Source of the DNA: Paenibacillus tuaregi
GTDB lineage: Bacteria; Bacillota; Bacilli; Paenibacillales; Paenibacillaceae
Direction: 5' to 3'
DNA: 64,000 nt
Assembly: GCF_900086655.1 (NCBI RefSeq)
Contig: NZ_LT575476.1
Span: 3,011,869-3,075,868 of the forward strand
The notes under the pieces: model-generated
Databases searched by the model: none
Told to the model about the DNA's origin: nothing
The model's input: the letters and a program-made list of their open reading frames with translations, nothing else
Made by a program: the position numbers and the translations under genes
Part shown: one piece after another, positions 9,446-19,704 of the stretch
How the letters are laid out: each line of letters starts with the position of its first letter
Numbering within the stretch: the first letter of the stretch is position 1

Positions 9446-9766
9446 ATGAAGAGTAGAGTTTTAGCCATGTTGTTCCTCTGTTTCGCCCTATTTATTGTTG
9501 TACCTCTATCCGCATCGGCTGCTACAAGTGTACAGGCTACAGGTCAAGGCCAGTTAGTGATTTCGGCGAATTTCTCAGGTTCGACGTACGCAGAAGTTTA
9601 TGTTAGCAACCAATATGGACAAGAAGTATACGACAAGATCTTTACCTCTGCTGGCGGAAGTGGAACGATCAATGCTTCAATTCCGAACTTACCATACGGC
9701 ACTTACAAGATTATTATTGGCGGACAGGCTATCACTGTCTCCAATCTGCATTATGGGTTCCAATAG
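9446..9766 (+). CDS. Small secreted protein of unknown function
   Basis: 106 residues. A clear signal peptide (Lys/Arg start, long hydrophobic core, cleavage probably after ASA near residue 25) is followed by a mature domain of about 80 residues rich in Gly, Ser, Tyr and alternating hydrophobic residues, suggesting a small beta-sandwich. There are no Cys residues. It is a single-gene unit: a promoter-like TTGACA at about 9363 lies upstream and a terminator follows. I do not recognise the family. A role in the cell envelope or medium is the only thing the signal peptide supports. Confidence 0.75.
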   Translation: MKSRVLAMLFLCFALFIVVPLSASAATSVQATGQGQLVISANFSGSTYAEVYVSNQYGQEVYDKIFTSAGGSGTINASIPNLPYGTYKIIIGGQAITVSNLHYGFQ

Positions 9767-9773
9767 TACACAC

Positions 9774-9801
9774 AAAAAGCCTCGGATTCGAGGCTTTTTT
9801 T
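9774..9801. terminator. Bidirectional terminator between converging genes
   Basis: AAAAAGCCTCG, a 4-nt loop and CGAGGCTTTTTTT form a perfect stem with A and T tracts on both sides. It lies between the stop codons of the secreted protein (plus strand) and the MFS gene (minus strand) and can serve both. Confidence 0.9.
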
Positions 9802-9802
9802 A

Positions 9803-11011
9803 TTAGGATGCTTTACGGGTTCCCGCTTTAAGAAGCCTGCGCATGCTAATCCAGCTGATTATCGGAGCCGTGCCTAGAGCCAAGATAAGCCACGTTAAAG
9901 TGCTCGTTGTTTGACTGAAGGACAGGATTAGAATAAAAACAAGTGTGCCCCCGATTCTTCCAGCCATCAGGCTGAGTTCACGCAGAACAACCAGTTCTAC
10001 CCGCTTGTCCACATTCTCCCCACTTGTGCCCATCAGGTCAAAACCCGCCGATACCATAGGTAAAATATACAAAGGCAGAAACAGGGACGTCCCAATCCCA
10101 AAAATAAGCAAGGTATTATACCCGACCTTCCACAGCAAGGGCAGAATAACCAAAACAAGCAGAATCGCACCGACCAGGGTGCCCATGTAGCGATGCTTCG
10201 GCTTGAACCATTTTCCGGCGAGCCAGAAGCTGCCCAGCCCTACGGCCGAAGTGATAAATGAGAATTGTCCGAGCTTGGACTCCTGTGTTGTAGCAACATA
10301 GACAAGCAAGTTGATTAAGAAGGAGAATACACCTTCTCGCACTCCTTGTGCGGCAAGAGCCGGTGCGACGAGCCGCCAGGGGTCCCCTTTGCTGGACAAA
10401 CGCCGGAACGGTTCCAGCCATTTGTAAGTTCCCTGCACCTTACGTTTTTTCAAGAAAAAACTTAACACAACACTGACCGCATATATACCCAGCGATATCG
10501 TAAAGATGACACGGTAACCTTGATCATCCTCTAGCCGGGATATAATCCAACCGGATAACAAAGGACCTACAATACCAGTCACTGAACCAAGGAGTCCCAC
10601 CCAACCGTTGAACAGATCGCGGTTATCCGGGTCCGTTACCTCAAAGTACACTACATTGAAAGCAAGCCAGAACAGACCGAGGGCGGTTCCAAGCAGGATG
10701 CCAAGCGGCCATATGTAATTTACGGCTTCCCTGCCGGCCCATAACACCAACAAATAAAACAATCCCGTCACCGCGGTTCCAAGCCGCAGCGCATTCATTT
10801 TGTTATGCTCTTTCACCCACTTGCCTGCAATCCAAAATGTAAGTCCCAGCGCTATTTGTTGACTGATGGTAAACCAACCGATCATCGAATAATCCTGCTT
10901 GCTTTTCCATAAGTACACATTCAAGAACGTCCCCGATAACGCTCCAGCAAGCACAAACAATCCATTCACGCTCAGGAGCAGAATAGACTGTTTGTTCAGC
11001 GATATTTTCAT
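9803..11011 (-). CDS. Major facilitator superfamily transporter
   Basis: Integral membrane protein of 402 residues with about 12 hydrophobic segments and a basic loop between segments 2 and 3 (GKWVKEHNKMNALRLG). The ATG at 11011 is chosen because GAGGGGG lies just upstream and the sequence before it (back to 11089) is not membrane-like. It is a single-gene unit facing a shared terminator. The substrate cannot be assigned from sequence; the next gene upstream on the same strand is a GH1 glycosidase, 160 bp away, so a sugar or glycoside is possible but unproven. Confidence 0.85.
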   Translation of the reverse strand: MKISLNKQSILLLSVNGLFVLAGALSGTFLNVYLWKSKQDYSMIGWFTISQQIALGLTFWIAGKWVKEHNKMNALRLGTAVTGLFYLLVLWAGREAVNYIWPLGILLGTALGLFWLAFNVVYFEVTDPDNRDLFNGWVGLLGSVTGIVGPLLSGWIISRLEDDQGYRVIFTISLGIYAVSVVLSFFLKKRKVQGTYKWLEPFRRLSSKGDPWRLVAPALAAQGVREGVFSFLINLLVYVATTQESKLGQFSFITSAVGLGSFWLAGKWFKPKHRYMGTLVGAILLVLVILPLLWKVGYNTLLIFGIGTSLFLPLYILPMVSAGFDLMGTSGENVDKRVELVVLRELSLMAGRIGGTLVFILILSFSQTTSTLTWLILALGTAPIISWISMRRLLKAGTRKAS

Positions 11012-11171
11012 GGAATCCCCCTCAAACTTGAACCATTCTACGGTTAATATGCCCAATGTAAGCACAAACCATGTTATTCGGGTCTGCAAATGGTCAACAT
11101 TAGAGCCGCGTTTTCCACAGCTTCGAGAGATGCACTATCCCTGTACCGCCACCCTCTGATCTTACTGTTAT

Positions 11172-12656
<1,485 letters not shown>

Positions 12657-12711
12657 TTACCCAGCATCCCTAACGAAACCGCACAGAATCCATCATAAGT
12701 TTACTGGATGC

Positions 12712-12750
12712 AAAAAGCCTCATTCCTTATTGCAAGGAATGAAGCTTTTA
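12712..12750 (-). terminator. Terminator of the GH42 operon
   Basis: On the minus strand a 14-bp imperfect stem (AAGCTTCATTCCTT with AAGGAATGAGGCTT) ends in TTTTT. It lies about 50 bp downstream of the GH42 stop codon. Confidence 0.85.
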
Positions 12751-12799
12751 ATCTGATCTTTTAAGATAACTGCCAGTTATAACACAGTTTCAATTCAAC

Positions 12800-14839
12800 C
12801 TATAGGCTGCGCTTGGCCACCAAAACCTCATATGGAGCCGCCGTCCAGCCCTGGCTTAAGTCAATATCGCGTGTAACAGCCGACCATCCCTCTAACGGGG
12901 CAACAACTTGAGCTTCTCCAGTGAAATTCAGCAGAAACAGATATTCAACCTCTGAATTCGAACGGGAGGTTACATATACACCTTGCGGCATATCCGTATC
13001 AACCGGACGATAAACGGTGAGCTGGCGAATCAGATCCTTGTAGAAATCATCGTAAAATCCGGGTTCGAACCTGCTCCCAATATAATAAGTCTTACCTTTT
13101 CCGTAGCTATTGCGGGTCAGCACAGGACGCCCGGCATAGTAATCATCGGTATAGACCATCAAAACCTCGGCCCCATTAAGATTCAGCTGGTCACAGAGCT
13201 TGGAGCAGGAATACGATCCTTGAAGGGCTATGCCTTCTTCCTCTGAAACCATACAGCCATGGTTAAGCTCATGGTCATACAAACCGTCGATTTCTTCGCT
13301 GACAACCCCGGCTACATCTGTCAGCTGATGCGGAGCATCACCCAGATGTACAAGGTCGTTCTCGTTCACGATGCCGCTCCAGTAGGTCATCACAAGCGTG
13401 CCGCCCTGTTCCACGAAGCTGCGAAGCTTCTGTTCGAAGCCGGAACGCTGCATGTAGAGCATCGGAGCAACCACTAGCTTATAATTATGGATGTCACATT
13501 CCATATCTACGAAGTCCACGTTAATTCCCTGCTTAGTCAGCGCTCCATAATGCAATTGAACCTCTTCCTTATAGCCCATGCCTAGATTCCGTGGACCTTG
13601 GGCGTCTTCGACAGCCCATTTGTTCTCCCAATCATAGACGATGGCTACCTCAGCGGACTTTCCGGTGTCTGCCACCCCCGCCAGTTCATGAAGGAGGCTT
13701 CCAAGCTCAGCCACTTCCTGAAATACGCGTGTGTTTGGACCGCCATCATGGGATACGACCGCACCATGAAATTTCTCACTGGAACCGCGGCTTTTACGCC
13801 ACTGGAAGTACTGAACCGAATTGGAGCCATGGGCTACAGCCTGCATGGAAGACAAGAGGTGCATGCCTGGCTTCTTCAGCTTGGATACCCCCTGCCAGTT
13901 CGTGCTGCTTGGCGAGCTTTCCATTAACAAGAACGGTTTACGCTGGATCGACCACATCAGATCATGATACATGGCGGTATCCATCGCGATCTCGGCATCA
14001 GGCCGCTTGTGCCATGTCGGATAGTTATCCCAGGATACGATATCCACGGTATCTTTGAACTTGAAGTAATTTAGCCCTTCATAGTAATACATAAAATTCG
14101 TGGTCACAGGAATTTCCGGATTGCCCATCTTTACAGCCTGGATTTCATGCTTCATGAAATCCAGCGTCTGATTGGTGACGAACCGCTTCCAATCCAGGTT
14201 CATCCCATGGGTCGCATTCTCGCCATGAGGTGCCGGGGATTCGATCTGCGCCCACTCCGTGTAAGTATGACTCCAGAATGTGGTCCACCACTGCTCATTC
14301 AAACGATCAAGCGTCCCATGCTTCTGTCTTAACCAGGACCGAAACGCCTCTTGGCACAGCTCACAGTGACACTCTCCTCCGTATTCATTGGAAATGTGCC
14401 AGAGCTGAACGGCCGGGTGCTTTCCATAACGCTCGGCTAATTGCCTGTTGATCTGTCCAATCTTCTCCCGGTAAACCGGAGACGTGTAACAATGATTGTG
14501 GCGTGCCCCGTAGCGGTTACGCTGCCCATTGGCAGCAACTCTCAGCACCTCGGGATATTTCTGTGCAAGCCATGCGGGCCGGGCTCCAGAAGGCGTTGCC
14601 AGGAAGATGGAAATATCATGCGCATGCAGGGTCTCGATCACTTGATCCATCCACTCCCACGCATAACGACCTTCCTCCGGCTCCAATGCGGCCCAGGAGA
14701 AGATGCCGATGGACATCACATTACAGCCCGCCTGTTTCATAAGCTGGACATCCTGCTCTAATATCTGGGGATCACTCAACCACTGCTCCGGATTATAGTC
14801 CGCACCGTGCAGCAGCCGGTCCCGAAACCGTTCTTTCAT
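12800..14839 (-). CDS. GH42 beta-galactosidase
   Basis: Cytoplasmic beta-galactosidase of 679 residues, the usual length of GH42. Start ATG at 14839 has GAGG eight bases upstream; a GTG at 14848 is also in frame. Domain order: TIM barrel (about 1-385), trimerisation domain with glutamine-amidotransferase-like fold (about 390-600) and small C-terminal beta domain. Acid/base Glu152 is in HISNEYGG and nucleophile Glu307 in LLMESS. Cys117, Cys157, Cys159 and Cys162 match the structural zinc site of the family. It is the last gene of an importer operon, so it likely hydrolyses imported galactosides or galacto-oligosaccharides. Confidence 0.95.
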   Translation of the reverse strand: MKERFRDRLLHGADYNPEQWLSDPQILEQDVQLMKQAGCNVMSIGIFSWAALEPEEGRYAWEWMDQVIETLHAHDISIFLATPSGARPAWLAQKYPEVLRVAANGQRNRYGARHNHCYTSPVYREKIGQINRQLAERYGKHPAVQLWHISNEYGGECHCELCQEAFRSWLRQKHGTLDRLNEQWWTTFWSHTYTEWAQIESPAPHGENATHGMNLDWKRFVTNQTLDFMKHEIQAVKMGNPEIPVTTNFMYYYEGLNYFKFKDTVDIVSWDNYPTWHKRPDAEIAMDTAMYHDLMWSIQRKPFLLMESSPSSTNWQGVSKLKKPGMHLLSSMQAVAHGSNSVQYFQWRKSRGSSEKFHGAVVSHDGGPNTRVFQEVAELGSLLHELAGVADTGKSAEVAIVYDWENKWAVEDAQGPRNLGMGYKEEVQLHYGALTKQGINVDFVDMECDIHNYKLVVAPMLYMQRSGFEQKLRSFVEQGGTLVMTYWSGIVNENDLVHLGDAPHQLTDVAGVVSEEIDGLYDHELNHGCMVSEEEGIALQGSYSCSKLCDQLNLNGAEVLMVYTDDYYAGRPVLTRNSYGKGKTYYIGSRFEPGFYDDFYKDLIRQLTVYRPVDTDMPQGVYVTSRSNSEVEYLFLLNFTGEAQVVAPLEGWSAVTRDIDLSQGWTAAPYEVLVAKRSL

Positions 14840-14860
14840 TCCAATCACCTCGGATCACGA

Positions 14861-15667
14861 TTATTTCACTGAGCCTAACATTCCTTGCACAAACTGCTTC
14901 TGCAGCAGGAAGAAAATAAGTATAGAGGGCAGCGTGGTAATGACAATCGCCACCATAATAATCCCGTAGTCAGGGTTATAAGATGAGGCCAGCGAGGAAA
15001 CAACGAGCGGCAGCGTTTTCTTCTCCTGTGTCTGCAGGGCGATCAATGGCCACAAGAAGCTGTTCCAATAGTTCATAAAAGTGATGATCGCGGCAGCCGC
15101 ATAGGTTGGCTTCATCGTTGGCATGTAGATTCTGGTGAATAACTGCCACTCGGTTAGACCATCCACCCGTCCGGCCTGCAGCAGCTCACGCGGGAATGAC
15201 TTCGTATTTTGCAGGAAAAAGAAAATCATAAAAGCAGTTGTGATCGTTGGCATAACAACCGCTGTCGGTGTATTGAGCAGCCCCATGTCACTGAACATGC
15301 GGAACAGGGGAATCATAACGGCCGCAAACGGCATCATCATAGACAGCATGAGCAGCCCGAATAAACGGCTCTTGCCTTTAGATTGATAGATTTCAAAGCC
15401 GTACCCTGCCATTGAGCTTAAGAGCAGTGTACCGAATGTCCCAATAATGGCAATGACTGCTGAATTCCAGGACGCGGCCCCAAGGTTCGTCATCTCCATC
15501 AGCTTGTGGACATTGTCCATGAGCTTCGAACCAATGCTGAATCTTCCCTTCAGGATATCAGATGAGCTGTTGGTCATCCCAATTAACATCCATACGAACG
15601 GGAATAAAGAGACGACTGAAGCCAGGATAAGAAACAGATGCACACCTGCTGTTGTCAGCCTTTTCAA
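14861..15667 (-). CDS. Carbohydrate ABC transporter permease, MalG type
   Basis: Membrane protein of 268 residues with about six hydrophobic segments and an EAA loop near residues 160-180 (LLQAGRVDGLTEWQLF). It pairs with the permease of 15664-16539, whose stop codon it overlaps by four bases, so translation is coupled. It belongs to the operon of binding protein, two permeases and GH42 beta-galactosidase. No ATPase gene is nearby, so a shared MsmX-like ATPase is inferred. Confidence 0.92.
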   Translation of the reverse strand: MKRLTTAGVHLFLILASVVSLFPFVWMLIGMTNSSSDILKGRFSIGSKLMDNVHKLMEMTNLGAASWNSAVIAIIGTFGTLLLSSMAGYGFEIYQSKGKSRLFGLLMLSMMMPFAAVMIPLFRMFSDMGLLNTPTAVVMPTITTAFMIFFFLQNTKSFPRELLQAGRVDGLTEWQLFTRIYMPTMKPTYAAAAIITFMNYWNSFLWPLIALQTQEKKTLPLVVSSLASSYNPDYGIIMVAIVITTLPSILIFFLLQKQFVQGMLGSVK

Positions 15668-16539
15668 CGCTTCTCCCCCCCTACTTTCAATTGGAGCAGC
15701 GCGAGCACGGCAACCATAATTACAATTGCATAGGATACCGTTGCGGCATAACCAAAGTTCGGTGTATAGACAAATGATAGATTATAGATATATTGAGAGA
15801 TCGTCATTGTGGCGTTCCCTGGTCCGCCCTTCGTAAGGTTCACCACTTCATCGAACAATTGCAGTGTACCATTGGTTGAGATGATGGCGGTGAACAAAAT
15901 AATCGGTTTTAACATAGGCACCGTGATGTTGAAGAATTGACGGGTCTTCGAGGCGCCATCGATCGACGCTGCTTCGTAAATGCTGGGATCGATATTTTGC
16001 ATAGCAGATAAGTAAAAAATCATGTTATATCCCGTCCACCGCCAAGTGATGGCCGTGATGATGACCACCCTCGCCCAGATGGGGTCCATGAGCCACGCAA
16101 TGGGCTCATGGATAAGGTGTAAGGATAACAGCATCTGGTTCAGAATGCCATCTACAGCAAAAATACTTTTAAACAGCACAGCATACGATACCAGTGAAGT
16201 AACACAAGGAAGAAAGATTGCCGTACGGTAAAAGCCCTTGAAGCGCAGCTTCGGATTGTTCAACAAATGGGCAATCACAAGGCCCAGCATAAGCATGATC
16301 GGAACCTGAATAATGAGGTATAACAAGGTGTTCAACACGGCTTGCTTGAACATCGGGTCCGAGAACAGCCGGACATAATTGTCCAAGCCCACATAGTGAT
16401 ATACAGTACCTTTGCCTGATTGGAAAGACAGCAGCAGCGATTGAAGCATCGGGTAAAAGCTAAAGATGATGATCAGCGCTGAAGGTAATGCGACGAACTG
16501 CCATCCCATCAGCGTGGATTTGTTCCATTTTCGTTCCAT
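15664..16539 (-). CDS. Carbohydrate ABC transporter permease, MalF type
   Basis: Membrane protein of 291 residues with the MalF-like pattern of a first membrane segment ending in FYPML, then five more segments and the EAA loop EAASIDGASKTRQFF near residues 189-203. It follows the binding-protein gene by 25 bp and forms the pore with the product of 14861-15667. Confidence 0.92.
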   Translation of the reverse strand: MERKWNKSTLMGWQFVALPSALIIIFSFYPMLQSLLLSFQSGKGTVYHYVGLDNYVRLFSDPMFKQAVLNTLLYLIIQVPIMLMLGLVIAHLLNNPKLRFKGFYRTAIFLPCVTSLVSYAVLFKSIFAVDGILNQMLLSLHLIHEPIAWLMDPIWARVVIITAITWRWTGYNMIFYLSAMQNIDPSIYEAASIDGASKTRQFFNITVPMLKPIILFTAIISTNGTLQLFDEVVNLTKGGPGNATMTISQYIYNLSFVYTPNFGYAATVSYAIVIMVAVLALLQLKVGGEKR

Positions 16540-16564
16540 GGTTTCACACCTGCTAACTTTTTAT

Positions 16565-17878
16565 TTAGTGCACTTGCTGTTCGAATAAAGTCTGGATGTT
16601 AGCCAAGCTCTTGGTTAAGTCCGCACCTTGCAGAATGTTAGGAAGTTCATTCTTAAGGGCGTCTTTGGCCTCTTGTGTGTACATCCCCAAGGTAATTCCC
16701 GGAACTTCTGTAGACCATTTCGTGAAATCGCGATAGATGGATTGTCCACCGAAGAAGTCTGATTTCTGGCCGTAAGCTTCACTAGAGAATGCTGGAATAT
16801 AGGAACCTACCCCACCGTTTTCTTTCAAGAAACGCTCATAGAATTCACTGCTGCCGCCGATTGTCTTGGCCAGGAAGTCCATGGCCAGGTCTTTGTTCGC
16901 GGAATCGTTAAATACGAACCAGCTGGAGCCGCCTTCGTTGGACGCGTTTACAGCTTTGCTTACATTCAGCCTAGGAATTGGAGCCACTCTCCATTTGCCG
17001 CTTTGATCCTTCGCATCCATAATGGAAGACACCTGCCATACGCCTGATACGACCGTGGCGACATCGCCGGCGTTAAAGCTGCCGACAAATTCACTCCAGC
17101 CAGTCACCGGTTTCGCTATCCCGGAATCCGCAATCGCTTTATATACCCGCAGCGTTTCTGTCATTGCCGGATTGTTCACAAAGTTCCCTTTATTGTCAGG
17201 GGTAATGTACCAGGAGCCTGCCGACTGCAATAAAATGGACGTAAGCGCCTCATCGTTCGGATTGATGGTTGTCATGTACTTGCCTGTTTTTTCTTTGACT
17301 TTCTTTCCGATTTCAATGTATTGATCCCAGGTTATATTCTCTAAGTCTTTGGCTGTATAACCTGCTTGTTCCAGGTAGTCGGAACGGTAGAACATCCCGG
17401 TTACGCCGATATCAAAGGGAACGCCGTAGATTTTATTATCAATCTTGAGCGCCTCCACTTTATATGGAGAGAATTTCGTGAAATCCACCTTGTCTGTAAA
17501 ATCCGCAAAGGTATTCGGATAAGCGGTTACATACTTCTGGATATTCGGATCATTGACGAGCAGGATATCAGGCAGGCCCTCCTTTACTCCGGATGCCAGG
17601 TTCGTATTCAGCTTCTGTTCCAAGTCCGCTTTGGCCATGTCCACAACTTCCAGGTCAAAATCCGGATGTTCCTTCTGATACAGCTCCTTCGCGATTTTCA
17701 AAGCCGCCCCGTTAAAGGATGGGTCCCAAGCCCACGCAACAACCTTCTTCTTTGAGGAATTTCCTGCTTCCTTGCCCTCCGCTGTTTTTGATTCTGATCC
17801 CGATGAACCGCAACCCGCCAGGAGCGACGCTGCCATCGTAACAAGCACAAATACGGATAACCATTTTTTCTTAGCCAT
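16565..17878 (-). CDS. Sugar ABC transporter substrate-binding lipoprotein
   Basis: Lipoprotein of 437 residues. The ATG at 17878 (MAKKKWLS) is preferred over an in-frame TTG at 17887 because AAGGGG lies nine bases before it. The signal ends in LAGC, with Cys23 the lipid-modified residue, followed by a Gly/Ser linker. The remainder is a family-1 solute-binding fold. It heads the galactoside importer operon. The divergent YesN/YesM pair at 18130-21469 probably controls it, and a partial cre-like sequence overlaps the promoter region at 17906-17919. Confidence 0.92.
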   Translation of the reverse strand: MAKKKWLSVFVLVTMAASLLAGCGSSGSESKTAEGKEAGNSSKKKVVAWAWDPSFNGAALKIAKELYQKEHPDFDLEVVDMAKADLEQKLNTNLASGVKEGLPDILLVNDPNIQKYVTAYPNTFADFTDKVDFTKFSPYKVEALKIDNKIYGVPFDIGVTGMFYRSDYLEQAGYTAKDLENITWDQYIEIGKKVKEKTGKYMTTINPNDEALTSILLQSAGSWYITPDNKGNFVNNPAMTETLRVYKAIADSGIAKPVTGWSEFVGSFNAGDVATVVSGVWQVSSIMDAKDQSGKWRVAPIPRLNVSKAVNASNEGGSSWFVFNDSANKDLAMDFLAKTIGGSSEFYERFLKENGGVGSYIPAFSSEAYGQKSDFFGGQSIYRDFTKWSTEVPGITLGMYTQEAKDALKNELPNILQGADLTKSLANIQTLFEQQVH

Positions 17879-17904
17879 GCTGTACAACCCCTTTTTGTTC
17901 TGTT

Positions 17905-17919
17905 TTGTAAACGCTTTAG
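17905..17919. promoter_or_regulatory. cre-like sequence upstream of the galactoside operon
   Basis: On the minus strand GCTAAAGCGTTTACA matches 12 of 15 positions of the cre consensus, with the right half (ARCGNWWWCA) complete and the left TG missing. It is 27 bp upstream of the binding-protein start. Confidence 0.35.
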
Positions 17920-18129
17920 CTCTTTCACAGGTATTGTAAAAAATCCAGAGGTGCGCTGTATAAGCTTAATTCTTTGGTTATTAGCACAAATTATTGTTTT
18001 TGAATGTTATGAAATCGCTTTACTAGTAATTTTTTCAGATTATAGGATTAATTTTTGTTTGCTTTGGACGGTAGCTAAGGTTTGGTATATGATAAGGAAT
18101 ATTAATTTTTCAGCGAGGTGTCTTCCATC

Positions 18130-19704
18130 ATGATAGAGAACTCCGCAGCCTACCGTGTCATGATTGTAGATGATGAGAGCATCTTACGAACAGGGATCAT
18201 GCATCTATGTAATTGGAGTGAATACAGCATCGAGATTGTCGCTCAAGCTTCCAACGGGCAGGAGGCCTTGGAGCTGATTGACAAGGCTCGTCCGCATGTC
18301 GTTATTACAGATATCGTTATGCCCGTTATGGACGGGGTTGAATTCACCAAGCTGATGCGCAAACAGCATCCCGACATTAAAGTCATTGTGCTTAGCAGCT
18401 ATAGCGAATTCGATTACGTCCGGGAAGTATTCAAATACGGTGTTAACGATTATTTGCTGAAGCCGAAGGTTTCAGCGACGGAGCTGATTTCCTTAATCCA
18501 GTCCCTTTGTGGTGAGATGGGGACCGGCCCATTGACCGCGAGTCCGAGAGAATTCGATGCTGCCCTAAAGCTCGGGCAATATCTTAGCGCTGACACCAAT
18601 CCTAATGAGAGCATCAATTACGATTCACAGCCGTGGCGGGACACTTTCCCTGGGGAGCATTATCGCATGGTGAAAGCAAGCACGTCCATCCTGCTGTCCA
18701 GAACTCAGTACACACAAGCCCAAATTGAACAGGTCCTTATCAGGCTTGCCCAGGACCATCTAGTCGGGTGCAACTATGCCTGCATTTTTCTAAAAAATGA
18801 ATGCCTTGTGCTGGTCAATTATGATACTAATCAATCCGGTCATGTGGCAGTCTGCCTGGATGCATTTACGCGGAATGCTATGAAATCGCTTTCTTTCATT
18901 AAGTTCATTCTCTCACAGGAATTTGACAGCCTGGGCCAGCTCCACGCCCAGCATGAATGGTTATCAGGCTGCATGGGGAAGCTCATTTATTTTCCTGGGC
19001 AGCATTGTATTGCCGAGCATGAGATCAAGCGTGATACTGATAAAGTCCTATTTGATCAGGCTCAATTCACTTCCTCCATTCGTTCGCTTGCTATTGCTGA
19101 CGCAGCAGATCAGTGCCAGGCCCTGCTCGACCATATCCGGGCCACGCAAGCATATGACGAATACAGCCTGAAGCGGTTATGCCAGAACATTATCTATTCC
19201 GCAATGAGCACGCTTGAACAGATGAAGCAGCCATTATCAGAGCTTAATTCCTCCAAGCTTAAGCTGTTTAAGAGGATTGATCTTGCTTTTGATTGGGATG
19301 AGGTGGAGACCGTTTACTGCGAATTTATGGATAACCTGAAGGCTGTCATCCGCCAGGCGGATCCTCAGTCCAAGATTCTGCATCAGATTTATGAATACGT
19401 AAACCAGAACTATGCGGGTGAAATCTCCTTGTCAGAGCTGGCGGACAAGTTCCATTTGAATTACAGCTATTTATCCACCTATTTCAAACAGCGGACGAAT
19501 GAAAATTTAACAACGTACATTAATCGGGTGCGGATTGATAAAGCCAAAGAGCTGCTGCGCAACCCGGACCTATCCGTATCCCACATCAGTCAGTTAACCG
19601 GATTCTCAGATCATAATTATTTCTCTAAAGTATTCAAAAAGGTGACTGGCATGACACCTGTCGAGCACCGCAATCATATTCTTGCCATGAGATCAGGTGA
19701 ATGA
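18130..19704 (+). CDS. Response regulator with AraC-type DNA-binding domain (YesN-like)
   Basis: Cytoplasmic regulator of 524 residues from the ATG at 18130 (a GTG at 18118 in frame overlaps the GAGG ribosome binding site). Receiver domain at about 8-125 with the DD pair in VDDES, phospho-acceptor Asp in VITDIVMPVMDG, and Lys in LLKPK. A middle region of about 290 residues is of unknown fold. Two AraC helix-turn-helix motifs occupy the last ~100 residues (ISLSELADKFHLNYSYLSTY and the region of SVSHISQLTGFSDHNYFSKV). It overlaps the kinase gene and is divergent from the galactoside importer operon, its likely target. Confidence 0.93.
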   Translation: MIENSAAYRVMIVDDESILRTGIMHLCNWSEYSIEIVAQASNGQEALELIDKARPHVVITDIVMPVMDGVEFTKLMRKQHPDIKVIVLSSYSEFDYVREVFKYGVNDYLLKPKVSATELISLIQSLCGEMGTGPLTASPREFDAALKLGQYLSADTNPNESINYDSQPWRDTFPGEHYRMVKASTSILLSRTQYTQAQIEQVLIRLAQDHLVGCNYACIFLKNECLVLVNYDTNQSGHVAVCLDAFTRNAMKSLSFIKFILSQEFDSLGQLHAQHEWLSGCMGKLIYFPGQHCIAEHEIKRDTDKVLFDQAQFTSSIRSLAIADAADQCQALLDHIRATQAYDEYSLKRLCQNIIYSAMSTLEQMKQPLSELNSSKLKLFKRIDLAFDWDEVETVYCEFMDNLKAVIRQADPQSKILHQIYEYVNQNYAGEISLSELADKFHLNYSYLSTYFKQRTNENLTTYINRVRIDKAKELLRNPDLSVSHISQLTGFSDHNYFSKVFKKVTGMTPVEHRNHILAMRSGE